64,000 nucleotides of DNA, taken from NCBI GenBank assembly GCA_900079685.1, contig LT599018.1:489012-553011 (forward strand), written 5' to 3'. This DNA comes from an uncultured delta proteobacterium (GTDB lineage: Bacteria > Desulfobacterota > Desulfovibrionia > Desulfovibrionales > Desulfovibrionaceae). The position numbers were made by a program, and so were the translations under genes. The notes under the pieces are model-generated. The model worked only from the letters and a program-made list of their open reading frames with translations, was not told the DNA's origin and did no database searches. Positions 1 through 10,739 of this stretch are shown here, piece after piece (position 1 is the stretch's first letter; each line of letters opens with the position of its first letter).

Positions 1-2
1 AG

Positions 3-416
3 GCCCTGGGCCGCAAAACGCCTTTGCCCCAGGCCTATCAGGATGCGCTTGTCGCCAAGTTCGACGACCCGGAAAGCGAGGTCCGTCTGGCCGTCATTTC
101 CGTTCTGAGCGCCGGCAAGGCTCCGGCTCTCAGGGATTGCCTCCTGCGGGGGCTGGAGGATTCCGACCCCTGGGTGCGGGTGCGCTGCATTGAGAACATC
201 GGCCGCCTCGGCCTGGAGGACGCCGTCCCCAGGCTTGTTGAGCAGCTGCATGATACGAATGAACTGATAGTCATCAAAACCATAGAGGTTTTGGGTTCCA
301 TGGGCGGCGAGCTTGCTTTCCGTTCCCTGTTCGACCTGATCGACCATGAAAACCCGGAAATCCAACACGCGGCGGAAGAGGCTGTGGAAAGAATCCGGTC
401 CGACGAGGGGGCCTAA
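3..416 (+). CDS. HEAT-repeat protein, 5' truncated by window edge
   Basis: The reading frame is open to the left edge of the window, so only the C-terminal ~137 residues are seen. The sequence is a series of ~30-residue helical repeats with regularly spaced Leu/Val/Arg and Asp-Pro turns (for example DPESEVRLAVISVL and DSDPWVRVRCIENIG), the pattern of HEAT/PBS-lyase repeats that act as protein-binding scaffolds. It ends 3 nt before cheR, so it is the upstream gene of the chemotaxis operon. The TTG at 24 could serve as a start, but the open frame above it and the repeat register favour a longer protein. Its role in the chemosensory complex is inferred from position only. Confidence 0.75.
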   Translation, partial: ALGRKTPLPQAYQDALVAKFDDPESEVRLAVISVLSAGKAPALRDCLLRGLEDSDPWVRVRCIENIGRLGLEDAVPRLVEQLHDTNELIVIKTIEVLGSMGGELAFRSLFDLIDHENPEIQHAAEEAVERIRSDEGA

Positions 417-419
417 CGC

Positions 420-1298
420 ATGTCGAGTTTGTTCAACAAGTCCCTGTCTCTCTCCAAGGAGCTGAAGATCACGGACAGCGAATTCATTCAGCTGCGTGAC
501 TTCATCTACCAGCAGAGCGGCATATACATTGCGGAGAACCGAAAATACCTGGTGGAGAACCGGCTCAGCAACCGGATCAAGGACCTGAACCTCAAAACGT
601 TTGGCGAATATTATTACTTTTTGCGGTTCGACGCGACCCGCAAGGAAGAGATGACCAAACTCTTTGAAGTCATTACCACCAACGAAACGAGTTTCTACCG
701 CAACCCGCCGCAGCTCAAGGTGTTCCAGGATAAAATCCTGCCCGCGACGTTGGAGGAGATACGGAAGAAAGGGTTGAAGAAGCTGCGCATATGGTCCGCC
801 GGCTGCTCCACGGGGGAAGAGCCGTATACGCTTTCGATGATCCTGCACGAGGTGCTGAAAACGGAAATATCCTCCTGGGACATCAAAATTACGGCCAACG
901 ACCTTTCCGAAGCCGTTCTGAAAGCGGCCCGCCAGGGACGGTATAACGAATACGCCCTCCGGACCACGCCCAAGGAAATAATCGACAAGTATTTCATTAA
1001 AAGAGACGCCGTGTACGACGTGCAGCCGAAGTTGAAGACCATCATCAACTTCGCTCCCATCAACCTTTCGGACAGGTTGATGTTGAAACGGAACGAAAAA
1101 TCGCACATCATATTCTGCCGGAACGTTATTATTTACTTTGACGATGAAATGAAACGGCAGGTCATAGAATCGTTTTATGACAACCTGTTGCCGGGCGGCT
1201 GCATGCTTATCGGGCATTCGGAATCGCTGCACAACATTTCGCGCACGTTCAAGCCCGAGCACCACGTCGGAACCATTGTTTACCGCAAACAGGCCTGA
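420..1298 (+). CDS. cheR: Chemotaxis protein methyltransferase CheR
   Basis: CheR transfers methyl groups from S-adenosylmethionine to glutamates of chemoreceptors in the cytoplasm. The 292-residue protein has the helical CheR N-terminal domain (about 20-75), the substrate-site segment TTNETSFYRN, the SAM-binding motif LRIWSAGCSTGEEPY at about 125-140, and the late motif IIFCRNVIIYFD near 235. Length and domain order match single-domain CheR proteins. It lies 3 nt after the HEAT gene and 2 nt before the ParA gene, so the operon is tightly packed. No CheB is visible in the window. Confidence 0.95.
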   Translation: MSSLFNKSLSLSKELKITDSEFIQLRDFIYQQSGIYIAENRKYLVENRLSNRIKDLNLKTFGEYYYFLRFDATRKEEMTKLFEVITTNETSFYRNPPQLKVFQDKILPATLEEIRKKGLKKLRIWSAGCSTGEEPYTLSMILHEVLKTEISSWDIKITANDLSEAVLKAARQGRYNEYALRTTPKEIIDKYFIKRDAVYDVQPKLKTIINFAPINLSDRLMLKRNEKSHIIFCRNVIIYFDDEMKRQVIESFYDNLLPGGCMLIGHSESLHNISRTFKPEHHVGTIVYRKQA

Positions 1299-1300
1299 TT

Positions 1301-2095
1301 ATGGACGGTACGCAGAAAAGCAGGAATGCAAGGGTCCTGGCCGTCGCCAACCAGAAGGGCGGCGTCGGCAAGACCACGACGGCGGTGACGTTGTCCGCCG
1401 CCCTGGCGCGCGCCGGGTACACGGTGCTTATCATCGACCTTGACCCCCATGCCTGCGCTTCCGTGCATTTGCGGTTTTATCCCGACGACGTGCACGGCAC
1501 CGTGAATGAAATTTTTACTTCCGAGGAGAAAGACTGGGCGGCAATCTGGCCGAAGATCCGCTACCGGCACGAAGGGCAGTCTTTTGACGTCACTCCCGGC
1601 AGTATCAGGCTTTCGGAGCTGGAAACGGACCTTCGGGGCAGGAAGGGCAAGGGCGCCATTTTGCAGCAGGCCCTTACCCATATCCGGAACGAGTATGACT
1701 ACATCGTCATCGACTGTCCGCCCCATGTCGGGATTTTGCTGGTGAACGCGCTGGTCGCCTGCGACCTTCTGGTTATCCCGATCCAGACGGATTTTCTCGC
1801 GTTGCACGGGCTTAAACTGTTGTTCGACTCCATCCGGATTTTGAACCGGGTTTTGCCGAACCCCATTGCCTACAGGGCGCTCGCGACCATGTATGACCGC
1901 CGGGCGCGCGCCTGCAACAGGGTGCTCGAGCTTTTGGATTTGAAAATGGACAACCGCATGTTCCGCACGGTCATCGGTGTGGACACCCGTTTCCGGGACG
2001 CCAGCGCCCTTGGCAAGGTTATTTATGAAATTGACCCCGAAAGCCGGGGGGCGAAGGAGTATGAGGAATTAGCCAGGGAGATCGTGGCCTTATGA
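1301..2095 (+). CDS. ParA/Soj-type ATPase of the chemotaxis cluster
   Basis: A 264-residue ParA-family ATPase. The deviant Walker A motif KGGVGKTT is at residues 19-26, the Walker A' segment LIIDLDPHA near 46, and DCPPHVGILLVNAL near 135. Family members bind nucleoid or polar partners as ATP dimers and position cargo. ParC-type ParAs encoded in chemotaxis operons place chemosensory arrays at the pole or midcell, so the same job is inferred here. The gene overlaps cheW by 4 nt (ATGA), which suggests translational coupling. No ParB is seen nearby, which argues against a chromosome or plasmid partition role. Confidence 0.88.
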   Translation: MDGTQKSRNARVLAVANQKGGVGKTTTAVTLSAALARAGYTVLIIDLDPHACASVHLRFYPDDVHGTVNEIFTSEEKDWAAIWPKIRYRHEGQSFDVTPGSIRLSELETDLRGRKGKGAILQQALTHIRNEYDYIVIDCPPHVGILLVNALVACDLLVIPIQTDFLALHGLKLLFDSIRILNRVLPNPIAYRALATMYDRRARACNRVLELLDLKMDNRMFRTVIGVDTRFRDASALGKVIYEIDPESRGAKEYEELAREIVAL

Positions 2096-2775
2096 ACAAG
2101 TCACCAGAGGAATATTTCCAGGAACAGAATTTTTCCACGGACGTGCCGCCGGATGCCAAACCCGGGGAATTCACCGACGCGGAACGGGCGTTCATGGAAA
2201 AATACATGGGCGTGGAGGCCGCATCCACCTTGCGGTCCATCGGGCTTACGGGGCCCGCCGCGGGCACCGCGGGAGACGCCGCCGGAGTCACGGAACAGGC
2301 TGCGCCTCAGGAAGAGGCGCTGGATTCGATCCTCCGCCGGAAGCCGGAACTGTTGATGGTCGGCTTTTTCCTCGGGAACCAGGAATTTGTCGTGCCGACA
2401 CTTGCCGTGCAAGAGGTCATCAAGTTTGCGCCTCCAGCCCGGCTCCCGGCGGCGCCTTCCTTTGTGGCCGGCGTCATCAACCTGCGCGGCAAAGTTACGC
2501 CGCTCATACGGCTGCGCGATATCCTCGGCGTTCCGGTGGACAAGGAGAACGAGAACAAGTTCATCATCGTATGCCGCCGCCAGGGGTTGCAGATGGGCTT
2601 GATGATAGACAGGGTGCGCACCATGTACCGGGTGTCCCAGGACGATATCGAATGGGGCATTGAAACGCACCTTGGCGCCAATGTTGATTTTATTTCCGGG
2701 CTGCTGAAACTGCGCGAAGAACTCGTGGGCATCGTTTCCGTGGACCGGATCGTGGAGATAGTCATTAAGCGCTGA
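2092..2775 (+). CDS. cheW: CheW-domain coupling protein with N-terminal extension
   Basis: CheW links chemoreceptors to the kinase CheA. The C-terminal ~145 residues (about 82-227) form the CheW domain: FFLGNQEFVVPTLAVQEV, then FVAGVINLRGKVTPLIRLRD, the classic receptor- and CheA-binding core. The first ~80 residues are Ala/Gly/Pro-rich and probably disordered. An N-terminal tail next to a ParA is reminiscent of ParP/ParC systems, in which an extended CheW-like protein contacts the ParA partner; that comparison is an inference. It starts inside the end of the ParA gene. Confidence 0.9.
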   Translation: MNKSPEEYFQEQNFSTDVPPDAKPGEFTDAERAFMEKYMGVEAASTLRSIGLTGPAAGTAGDAAGVTEQAAPQEEALDSILRRKPELLMVGFFLGNQEFVVPTLAVQEVIKFAPPARLPAAPSFVAGVINLRGKVTPLIRLRDILGVPVDKENENKFIIVCRRQGLQMGLMIDRVRTMYRVSQDDIEWGIETHLGANVDFISGLLKLREELVGIVSVDRIVEIVIKR

Positions 2776-2824
2776 TCGCAGAGCTTTTTTTGACGATGGT
2801 ACGTCAGCAAATATGGAGAGTACA

Positions 2825-3193
2825 GTGAGCAAGCATATCCTGATAGTCGACGACTCAAAGACGGTCCGAAATCTTGTGGCCTTCATCATGAAGAAGGAAG
2901 GGTTTTCGATCACGACCGCCGAAGACGGCCTTGACGGGTTGGAAAAATTATATGCCGCGGAACATGTTGACCTTATCATTTCGGACGTCAACATGCCCAG
3001 GATGGACGGGTTTACGTTCATCAAGACCGTGCGCGAGCAGGAAGCGTACCGTGATTTGCCCATCGTGGTGCTTTCCACCGAGGGGCAGGAGCGGGACATC
3101 CAGCAGGGGCTGAGCCTCGGCGCGAACTTGTACATGGTAAAACCGGCGCAACCCGATAAAATGGTCAAAAACGTCAGGATGCTGCTCGGCTGA
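2825..3193 (+). CDS. cheY: Chemotaxis response regulator CheY
   Basis: A single receiver domain of 122 residues. It shows the acidic pocket ILIVDDSK, the phospho-acceptor region LIISDVNMPRMDG, the Ser/Thr switch VVLSTEGQ, and the conserved Lys in YMVKPAQPDKM. CheA phosphorylates CheY, which then acts on the flagellar motor or another output. I chose the GTG at 2825, which has GGAG at 2815-2818 six bases upstream. The in-frame ATG at 2813 would add four residues but has no ribosome-binding site. The gene follows cheW by 49 nt. Confidence 0.93.
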   Translation: MSKHILIVDDSKTVRNLVAFIMKKEGFSITTAEDGLDGLEKLYAAEHVDLIISDVNMPRMDGFTFIKTVREQEAYRDLPIVVLSTEGQERDIQQGLSLGANLYMVKPAQPDKMVKNVRMLLG

Positions 3194-3336
3194 AAACAGC
3201 GGTTTTTTCCGCGTCGGCGTAAAGCTATTTTTCGTATGTGCGATAAGAGCATGTGCGGAGATGCCCGTCTTGTTCATGGGGCATCAGCGGTATATTCTTC
3301 ATTCGACGGACCGCAATACAGGAACGGGGTGTGGGT

Positions 3337-6231
3337 ATGAGCCAGGATTTCATGGATCCGGAAATTTTTGCGGATTTTATTATTGAAGCGCGCGAGCATT
3401 TGGAAACGATCGAGCCCAACCTGCTCGAGCTGGAAAAAACCCCGGACAACCTGGGGCTGCTGAATGAAATTTTCCGGCCCATGCATTCGCTCAAGGGGGC
3501 TTCGGGCTTTTTGGGGCTCAACAAGATGAACCGCCTGGCCCACAAGGCGGAGAACATCCTTGACGAACTGCGCAAAGGAACCATGAGCGTCACCTCCGAG
3601 ATCATGGACGTCATTTTGACCTCCACCGATGCTCTGCGCCAGATGATAGAAAGCCTTGAAAGCTCCAATACGGAAGGCGACGTGGACACCGCGCCCATCA
3701 TCGAGACGCTGGACGCCATCATGGCCGGGGAAATGCCTGCCTCGCCCGTGAAGGCCGCCGCCCCTGCCGCTCCCGTGGAAGCGCCTGTTGCCGAGGAACC
3801 GGCGGAACTCGCCGAACCCGAGCCCGAAGCCGCCCCCGCGCCCGCGCCGGCGGCAATGGCCGCCCCGGACAAGGGGGCGAAGCAGGAGAAGGAAGTCGCG
3901 TCTTCGGCCGAATGGATCGCTTCCCGCGCAAAGGGCGAGCCGTATGCGCTTACCGCCTTCGGCGAAGCCCACTTGAAGGATTTTATCGAGGAGGCGCGCG
4001 AAAACACGTCCAACCTCGGGTCCGGCCTTCTCGAGCTGGAAAAGCACCCGGACCAGGACGGCATGGTCAACGATCTGTTCCGGTTTTTCCATAACCTCAA
4101 AGGCAACTCCGGGATCATCGGGTACCAGGAAATGAACCGGGTGACCCATGAGGCGGAAACGCTGCTCAATTCCGTGCGCCATGGCGACAAGGCAGTCAGC
4201 CGGGAGCTTGTCGACCTGCTCCTTCTGGCCGTTGACGTGCTCGACGCGCTGATCGCCGCCATCAACCCGGCGGACGGGAAGGTCACGCCCTTTGAAATCG
4301 AGGAGCTCATCGACAAACTCAGCCAGGCCGTCGCCGGGGGCGTCATCGAACTTCCCGACAGCCTGCGCCGGGAGGGCGCGGCTGACGCGGCTCCCGCAAC
4401 GTCCGCTGATGTTGCGAGTGCCGCCGCCGACCTTGACGAAGACCTGGCGATATTCAAGGACACCATCGCCCAGCAGCAGAGCAATATCGACATGGCCCTG
4501 AAGGAACTGCGCCAGGACGGCACCAGCAAGGACTACATCGACGGGCTGTACCGCAGTCTTATCAGCGTCCAGAACAGCGCCGGGTTCATGGGGTTTGAGG
4601 AAATCAAAGTCTATGCCCAGCGCACGGCCGGAATCGTTGACCAGGGCCGCATAAGCGGGCTTGATTTTTCGCTCATGGTCGATCTGTTGGACCAGGAATG
4701 CGCGATCCTCAAGGATATGGTAACCGCCGCCGTCGCGGAGAAGGAAAGCGGCGCCGGCGCGGCGCCTGAAGCGCCGGAAGCCGCCACCAAACCGGCGGAA
4801 GAACCGGCGAAACCGCAGGAAAAGCCCGCGCCCGCCCCGAAAGCGGAAGCCGCGAAACCGGAAGCCGCGAAACCGGCTCCGGAAAAAGCGGCCGCCGCTC
4901 CGGCGGCGAAAGCTCCCGCAGCCCCGGCGGAACCGGCCGCCAAGCCCGCCGCCCCCGCCGCGGCGCCTGCCGCTCCCGCCGCCGCCAAACCCGCCGCCGC
5001 GCCTGCCGCCGGTGGCGACAGCCATTCCAAAACTTCGTCCACCATCCGCGTGGACCACGAAAAACTCGACCGCCTCATGGAACTCATCGGCGAGCTGATA
5101 ATCAACCGCAACCGGTACACCATGATCGCCCGCCAGCTGGAAGACAGCGACGGCAAGGACGTGGCGCACATCGCCCAGGATATTTCCGAAACCACCTACG
5201 CCATGGCCCGTATTTCCGACGACCTTCAGGACACGATCATGAAGGTGCGGATGGTTCCGGTGGCCTCCGTGTTCTCCCGGTTCCCCCGCCTTGTGCGCGA
5301 CCTTTCGCGCAAGAGCGGCAAGGAAGTGGACCTCATCATGGAAGGCGAGGAAACGGAACTGGACAAGAGCGTCGTGGAAGTTATCGGCGACCCGCTCGTG
5401 CACCTTATCCGTAACTCGGTGGACCACGGGGTGGAAGAGGAGTCCGTCCGCCGCGCGGCGGGCAAGGACCCCAAGGGAAGAGTCTGGCTGCGGGCCTATC
5501 ACAAGGGCAACTCCGTGGCCATTGAAATCGAGGACGACGGCAAGGGCATTGATCCGGAAAAGATGCGCGAAGTGGCCATCCGCAAGGGCATCATCACGCC
5601 CGAAGAAGCCAAGGCCCTTGACGACCGCGAAGCCCGCGAGCTGATTTTCGCCCCGGGGTTCTCCTCGGCCGAGGTCATTACGGATATCTCGGGCCGGGGC
5701 GTGGGCATGGACGTTGTCAGAACCAACATCAAGAGCCTTAAAGGGACCGTGAGCATCACCTCGGAAGTGGGCAAGGGCACCAAGTTCACGCTGTCGCTGC
5801 CGCTGACCCTCGCCATCATCGACGCGCTCATGATTACGGTGGATGACGCCATGTTCGCCATCCCGCTGGACGCGGTTTCCGAAACGACGAAAATAGAGGC
5901 GCACCGGCTTACGGACGTCAAGGGCAGAAAAGCCGTCACCCTTCGCGGTGAAGTTCTCGGCATCATCAGCCTTGCCGAACTCCTCGGCCTGCCGAGCCAT
6001 ATGAAAGAACAGGACGTGCTTTCCGTGGTGGTCATCCATGACAACGACAGACGCCTGGGCCTGGTCGTGGACCGCCTTCTCGAGCGCCAGGAAATCGTGA
6101 TAAAACCCTTAAGCGCGTATCTTGGCGACCTCAAGGGCATCTCCGGCGCCACCATCATGGGCGACGGCAGCGTCATCCTGATTCTCGACCCGCACGAAAT
6201 CTACATGATGGCGACGTCCAAAGCGTTGTAG
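3337..6231 (+). CDS. cheA: Chemotaxis histidine kinase CheA with three Hpt-like domains
   Basis: A 964-residue CheA. Hpt1 carries the phosphorylatable His at about residue 50 (MHSLKGASG) and Hpt2 a second at about 252 (FHNLKGNSG). A third Hpt-like bundle near 360-490 reads LISVQNSAGFMG, where the His, Lys and Gly are replaced. Ala/Pro/Lys-rich linkers separate the domains. From about 568 come the dimerisation helices (RVDHEKLDRLMELIGEL), the ATPase N box (HLIRNSVDHGVE), the G boxes (EDDGKGID, GRGVGMD) and a C-terminal CheW-like domain. The ATG at 3337 is chosen because it directly precedes the start of Hpt1. It is the last gene of the operon and is followed by a strong terminator. Confidence 0.95.
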   Translation: MSQDFMDPEIFADFIIEAREHLETIEPNLLELEKTPDNLGLLNEIFRPMHSLKGASGFLGLNKMNRLAHKAENILDELRKGTMSVTSEIMDVILTSTDALRQMIESLESSNTEGDVDTAPIIETLDAIMAGEMPASPVKAAAPAAPVEAPVAEEPAELAEPEPEAAPAPAPAAMAAPDKGAKQEKEVASSAEWIASRAKGEPYALTAFGEAHLKDFIEEARENTSNLGSGLLELEKHPDQDGMVNDLFRFFHNLKGNSGIIGYQEMNRVTHEAETLLNSVRHGDKAVSRELVDLLLLAVDVLDALIAAINPADGKVTPFEIEELIDKLSQAVAGGVIELPDSLRREGAADAAPATSADVASAAADLDEDLAIFKDTIAQQQSNIDMALKELRQDGTSKDYIDGLYRSLISVQNSAGFMGFEEIKVYAQRTAGIVDQGRISGLDFSLMVDLLDQECAILKDMVTAAVAEKESGAGAAPEAPEAATKPAEEPAKPQEKPAPAPKAEAAKPEAAKPAPEKAAAAPAAKAPAAPAEPAAKPAAPAAAPAAPAAAKPAAAPAAGGDSHSKTSSTIRVDHEKLDRLMELIGELIINRNRYTMIARQLEDSDGKDVAHIAQDISETTYAMARISDDLQDTIMKVRMVPVASVFSRFPRLVRDLSRKSGKEVDLIMEGEETELDKSVVEVIGDPLVHLIRNSVDHGVEEESVRRAAGKDPKGRVWLRAYHKGNSVAIEIEDDGKGIDPEKMREVAIRKGIITPEEAKALDDREARELIFAPGFSSAEVITDISGRGVGMDVVRTNIKSLKGTVSITSEVGKGTKFTLSLPLTLAIIDALMITVDDAMFAIPLDAVSETTKIEAHRLTDVKGRKAVTLRGEVLGIISLAELLGLPSHMKEQDVLSVVVIHDNDRRLGLVVDRLLERQEIVIKPLSAYLGDLKGISGATIMGDGSVILILDPHEIYMMATSKAL

Positions 6232-6248
6232 CTTTCTCCATATGAACG

Positions 6249-6281
6249 AAAAGGGCGCTCCCACATGCGGGGCGCCCTTTT
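6249..6281. terminator. Bidirectional terminator between cheA and symporter gene
   Basis: Ten-base perfect arms AAAAGGGCGC / GCGCCCTTTT surround a 13-base loop. A-rich and T-rich flanks on opposite sides would serve both convergent genes. Confidence 0.85.
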
Positions 6282-6302
6282 CATTGGTGGAATTATCTGG
6301 AA

Positions 6303-7778
6303 TCAGTCCCCGTCCGCCGCTGAAAACGACCGGCGGGACGCGGGGATCGCGGTTGCCGTCAGGCCCGCGCCCCAACCTGCAAGGGAAAAGAATACGCCGA
6401 TGAAAAAGGGCGGCACCTGGCCGGGGAATGCGCCGCTGAAAGAGGGGAAGGGCGCGGCCACCGCCGTTGGCGCGTAAACGCACAGGTACCAGAAAAGACA
6501 GGCGGACAACCCGCCGAGCATGGCGCACCATGCGGCGGAAGCGTGGCGCTTGTTGAAAACGACGAGCCCCAGATAGGGAACAAGCGCGGCGGACCCGACG
6601 ACGCTCCAGCTGGTGGTGCAGAGAATGGCGATCAGGCTTCCGTCCGTCTGGGCGCACAGGGCGCTTATCAGGATGCAGAGGGCCACCCCGATCCGCCAGG
6701 AGCGGGGCGTGCTCTTGCGGGCGGGCAGGTCTTCGGTCATCGCGAGCGAGGCGATGTGAAAAAGGGCCGTGGCGGTGGAGAGCGATGCGGACACGATGGC
6801 GAGCACGAAAAGATGCACCCCGGCCGACGGCAGAAGCTGGCGCATCAGGAGCGGTATGACGGCATCCGGGTTGGACACCTCCGGCAGAATCAGCCGGGAC
6901 AAGGCGGCCACAAAGTAGGTGCCGCCGACAAGAACCGTGAGCACCAGCATGGCGAGCGGGGCGACTCTCGCCGTCTGCGCCCTGGAGGAAAGGGCGAAGT
7001 GGCGCTGTATCATTTGCGGCTGCGCCCAGACCGCCACGGAAGTGACGACGACCAGGGAGAGGATGAAAAGCCCGGCCCCGCCGGAGGAAAGGGACGTAAA
7101 CCCGTTGTTGGCGAGTTTTGTCGGCTCCAGTTGGGCAAGGTCCGCAAGGCCCTGTATGGGGCCGCCCGTTCTGACGAGGACGGCGCCGACGATCATGAGG
7201 ATGCCCACCAGCATGATGGCCCCCTGCATGGCCTCGGTGTAAATCACGCCCCGCAGGCCCCCGACGCAGACGCAGACGCCCACGGCGACGGCGGTGATCC
7301 AGATGAGGCTCCACAGCGGCAAGGGGATGATCTGCCCCAGCAGCAGCGCCGCCCCTTTAATGACGGCGGACGCATACACGCTGAGGAACAGTGCGAAAAG
7401 CAGCGCCAAAAACCGGCCCAGCATCGGGGAATGGTGGCCCGTGCCGATCAGCGTGGCCGGGCTGCGCGCACCCAGGTGTTCCTGCCAGACCCGCGTGGGC
7501 CAGGCCAGGAAACGGTACACGGCCCAGGTGCCGAGCCAGACGTTGCCCGCGGCCACCAGCAGCATCTGCATGCCGTAGGCGTGGGCCAGGCCGCCGAAGC
7601 CCACCAGGGCCACGGCGGAAATGTAGGTGGCGACATAGGCGAAAGCCTGCACGGAAAAGCCCACGCGCCCGGCAAGGGCGGCATCGTGCCCGCGGCCCTT
7701 GCGGGCCAGAAAGACAAAGGCGCCGATGTACAAAAGCCAGATAAGGGCGTTGCCCGCTGTTTCCAGTACGGCTCCCAT
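6303..7778 (-). CDS. Sodium:solute symporter (SSS family)
   Basis: About 491 residues with roughly 13 hydrophobic segments. It shows SSS-family features: an early helix pair ending in VGFGGLAHAYG, the pairs GGLRGVIYTEAMQG and SVAVWAQPQMIQR, and a long Ser/Ala-rich helix SASLSTATALFHIASLAM. Proteins of this family use the sodium gradient to import amino acids, sugars or organic acids across the inner membrane. The ATG at 7778 is one base after the stop of the 40-residue upstream gene (TGAcATG), so translation is probably coupled. A Tyr/Phe leader peptide and attenuator-like terminator upstream hint that the substrate or control involves aromatic amino acids; this is an inference. Confidence 0.85.
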   Translation of the reverse strand: MGAVLETAGNALIWLLYIGAFVFLARKGRGHDAALAGRVGFSVQAFAYVATYISAVALVGFGGLAHAYGMQMLLVAAGNVWLGTWAVYRFLAWPTRVWQEHLGARSPATLIGTGHHSPMLGRFLALLFALFLSVYASAVIKGAALLLGQIIPLPLWSLIWITAVAVGVCVCVGGLRGVIYTEAMQGAIMLVGILMIVGAVLVRTGGPIQGLADLAQLEPTKLANNGFTSLSSGGAGLFILSLVVVTSVAVWAQPQMIQRHFALSSRAQTARVAPLAMLVLTVLVGGTYFVAALSRLILPEVSNPDAVIPLLMRQLLPSAGVHLFVLAIVSASLSTATALFHIASLAMTEDLPARKSTPRSWRIGVALCILISALCAQTDGSLIAILCTTSWSVVGSAALVPYLGLVVFNKRHASAAWCAMLGGLSACLFWYLCVYAPTAVAAPFPSFSGAFPGQVPPFFIGVFFSLAGWGAGLTATAIPASRRSFSAADGD

Positions 7779-7779
7779 G

Positions 7780-7902
7780 TCATGCCCCGTGCTTCGCCAA
7801 CCCGTGGCAAAGGCGGGCAAGAGAGAAGAAAAAGGCCGCGCAGAGGGAACAGATGCCCAGCAGGGTTATCCCGCCGCATTGGGAAAGTGTTTGTACCAGC
7901 AT
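7780..7902 (-). CDS. Small symporter-associated membrane protein (40 aa)
   Basis: A 40-residue frame begins at the ATG at 7902 with AAGGAG seven bases upstream, and ends one base before the symporter start. It reads MLVQTLSQCGGITLL at the N terminus, followed by one hydrophobic segment (GICSLCAAFFFSLARL) and a short basic tail. Short one-helix proteins encoded just before SSS symporters are known as symporter small accessory proteins. Assignment to that group rests on size, helix and position, not on alignment. Confidence 0.7.
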   Translation of the reverse strand: MLVQTLSQCGGITLLGICSLCAAFFFSLARLCHGLAKHGA

Positions 7903-7923
7903 GAGAACTCCTTGTTTTCGCGC

Positions 7924-7957
7924 AAAAAAAGACCGCCGGCCCTTGGGGCGGCGGTCT
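7924..7957 (-). terminator. Attenuator-type terminator in symporter leader
   Basis: On the minus strand GACCGCC...GGCGGTC pair around a GC-rich loop and are followed by seven T. The hairpin lies after the leader peptide and before the 40-aa gene, so it would stop the transcript before the symporter unless it is disrupted. Confidence 0.75.
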
Positions 7958-7986
7958 GATATGCAACGGGGTGCAGTGGTTTCAGA

Positions 7987-8061
7987 TCAGGCGCAACGCG
8001 TAAGGCCCGGGGTCGCTATGCTGTCCGGGTAATAATACGTGTATGTGAAAGCCTGAAGCAT
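7987..8061 (-). CDS. Tyr/Phe-rich leader peptide (24 aa)
   Basis: An ATG at 8061 with AAGGA upstream opens a 24-codon frame that reads MLQAFTYTYYYPDS and ends in TGA at 7987. Four Tyr and one Phe lie within seven codons, with no other obvious role. A short aromatic-rich peptide followed by a GC-rich hairpin plus T7 is the layout of ribosome-mediated attenuation, as in phe or trp leaders. Low charged tRNA-Tyr would stall the ribosome on the Tyr run and could favour read-through into the symporter. I could not settle the alternative antiterminator fold by eye. Confidence 0.65.
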   Translation of the reverse strand: MLQAFTYTYYYPDSIATPGLTRCA

Positions 8062-8087
8062 GGTAAATCCTTATAGGTTTCTTTTTT

Positions 8088-8114
8088 TCTATAGAGCATC
8101 GCGCGAGTTGTCAA
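8088..8114 (-). promoter_or_regulatory. Sigma70-like promoter for leader-symporter transcript
   Basis: A perfect TTGACA (8114-8109) and TATAGA (8093-8088) are separated by 15 bases on the minus strand, upstream of the leader peptide. The spacing is short; TAGAAA at 17 bases is an alternative -10. Confidence 0.6.
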
Positions 8115-8253
8115 TTCTTTCGTGCAAAACGGGCCGCGCGCCCCGGCCGGGAAAAAGACGCCCATGAGTCTGTTCGTTTCAGAAGTCCTGTGATATTCTT
8201 CATTGTATCGCACGATGGCGCGGATAATCAACAGGGACTATGGGGAAACGTCT

Positions 8254-10683
<2,430 letters not shown>

Positions 10684-10739
10684 GCGATTCCCGCGCGGCA
10701 AAATTCGTCATTTGAAGACAGCCCCCAGCAGGAGAGGCG

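Noticed and set aside
3274-6039. Very long open frames on the minus strand opposite cheA and opposite the hybrid kinase (8272-10701)
   Set aside because: They are Arg/Gly/His-rich shadows of GC-rich coding DNA on the plus strand, which carries clear CheA and kinase motifs.
6543-7904. Long plus-strand frame opposite the symporter
   Set aside because: Low-complexity Gly/Asp/Arg/His composition without any motif; the minus strand encodes a typical symporter with membrane helices.
7924-8061. T-box or other known riboswitch in front of the symporter
   Set aside because: No T-box sequence or known riboswitch core is visible; the short Tyr-rich frame with terminator fits ribosome-mediated attenuation better.
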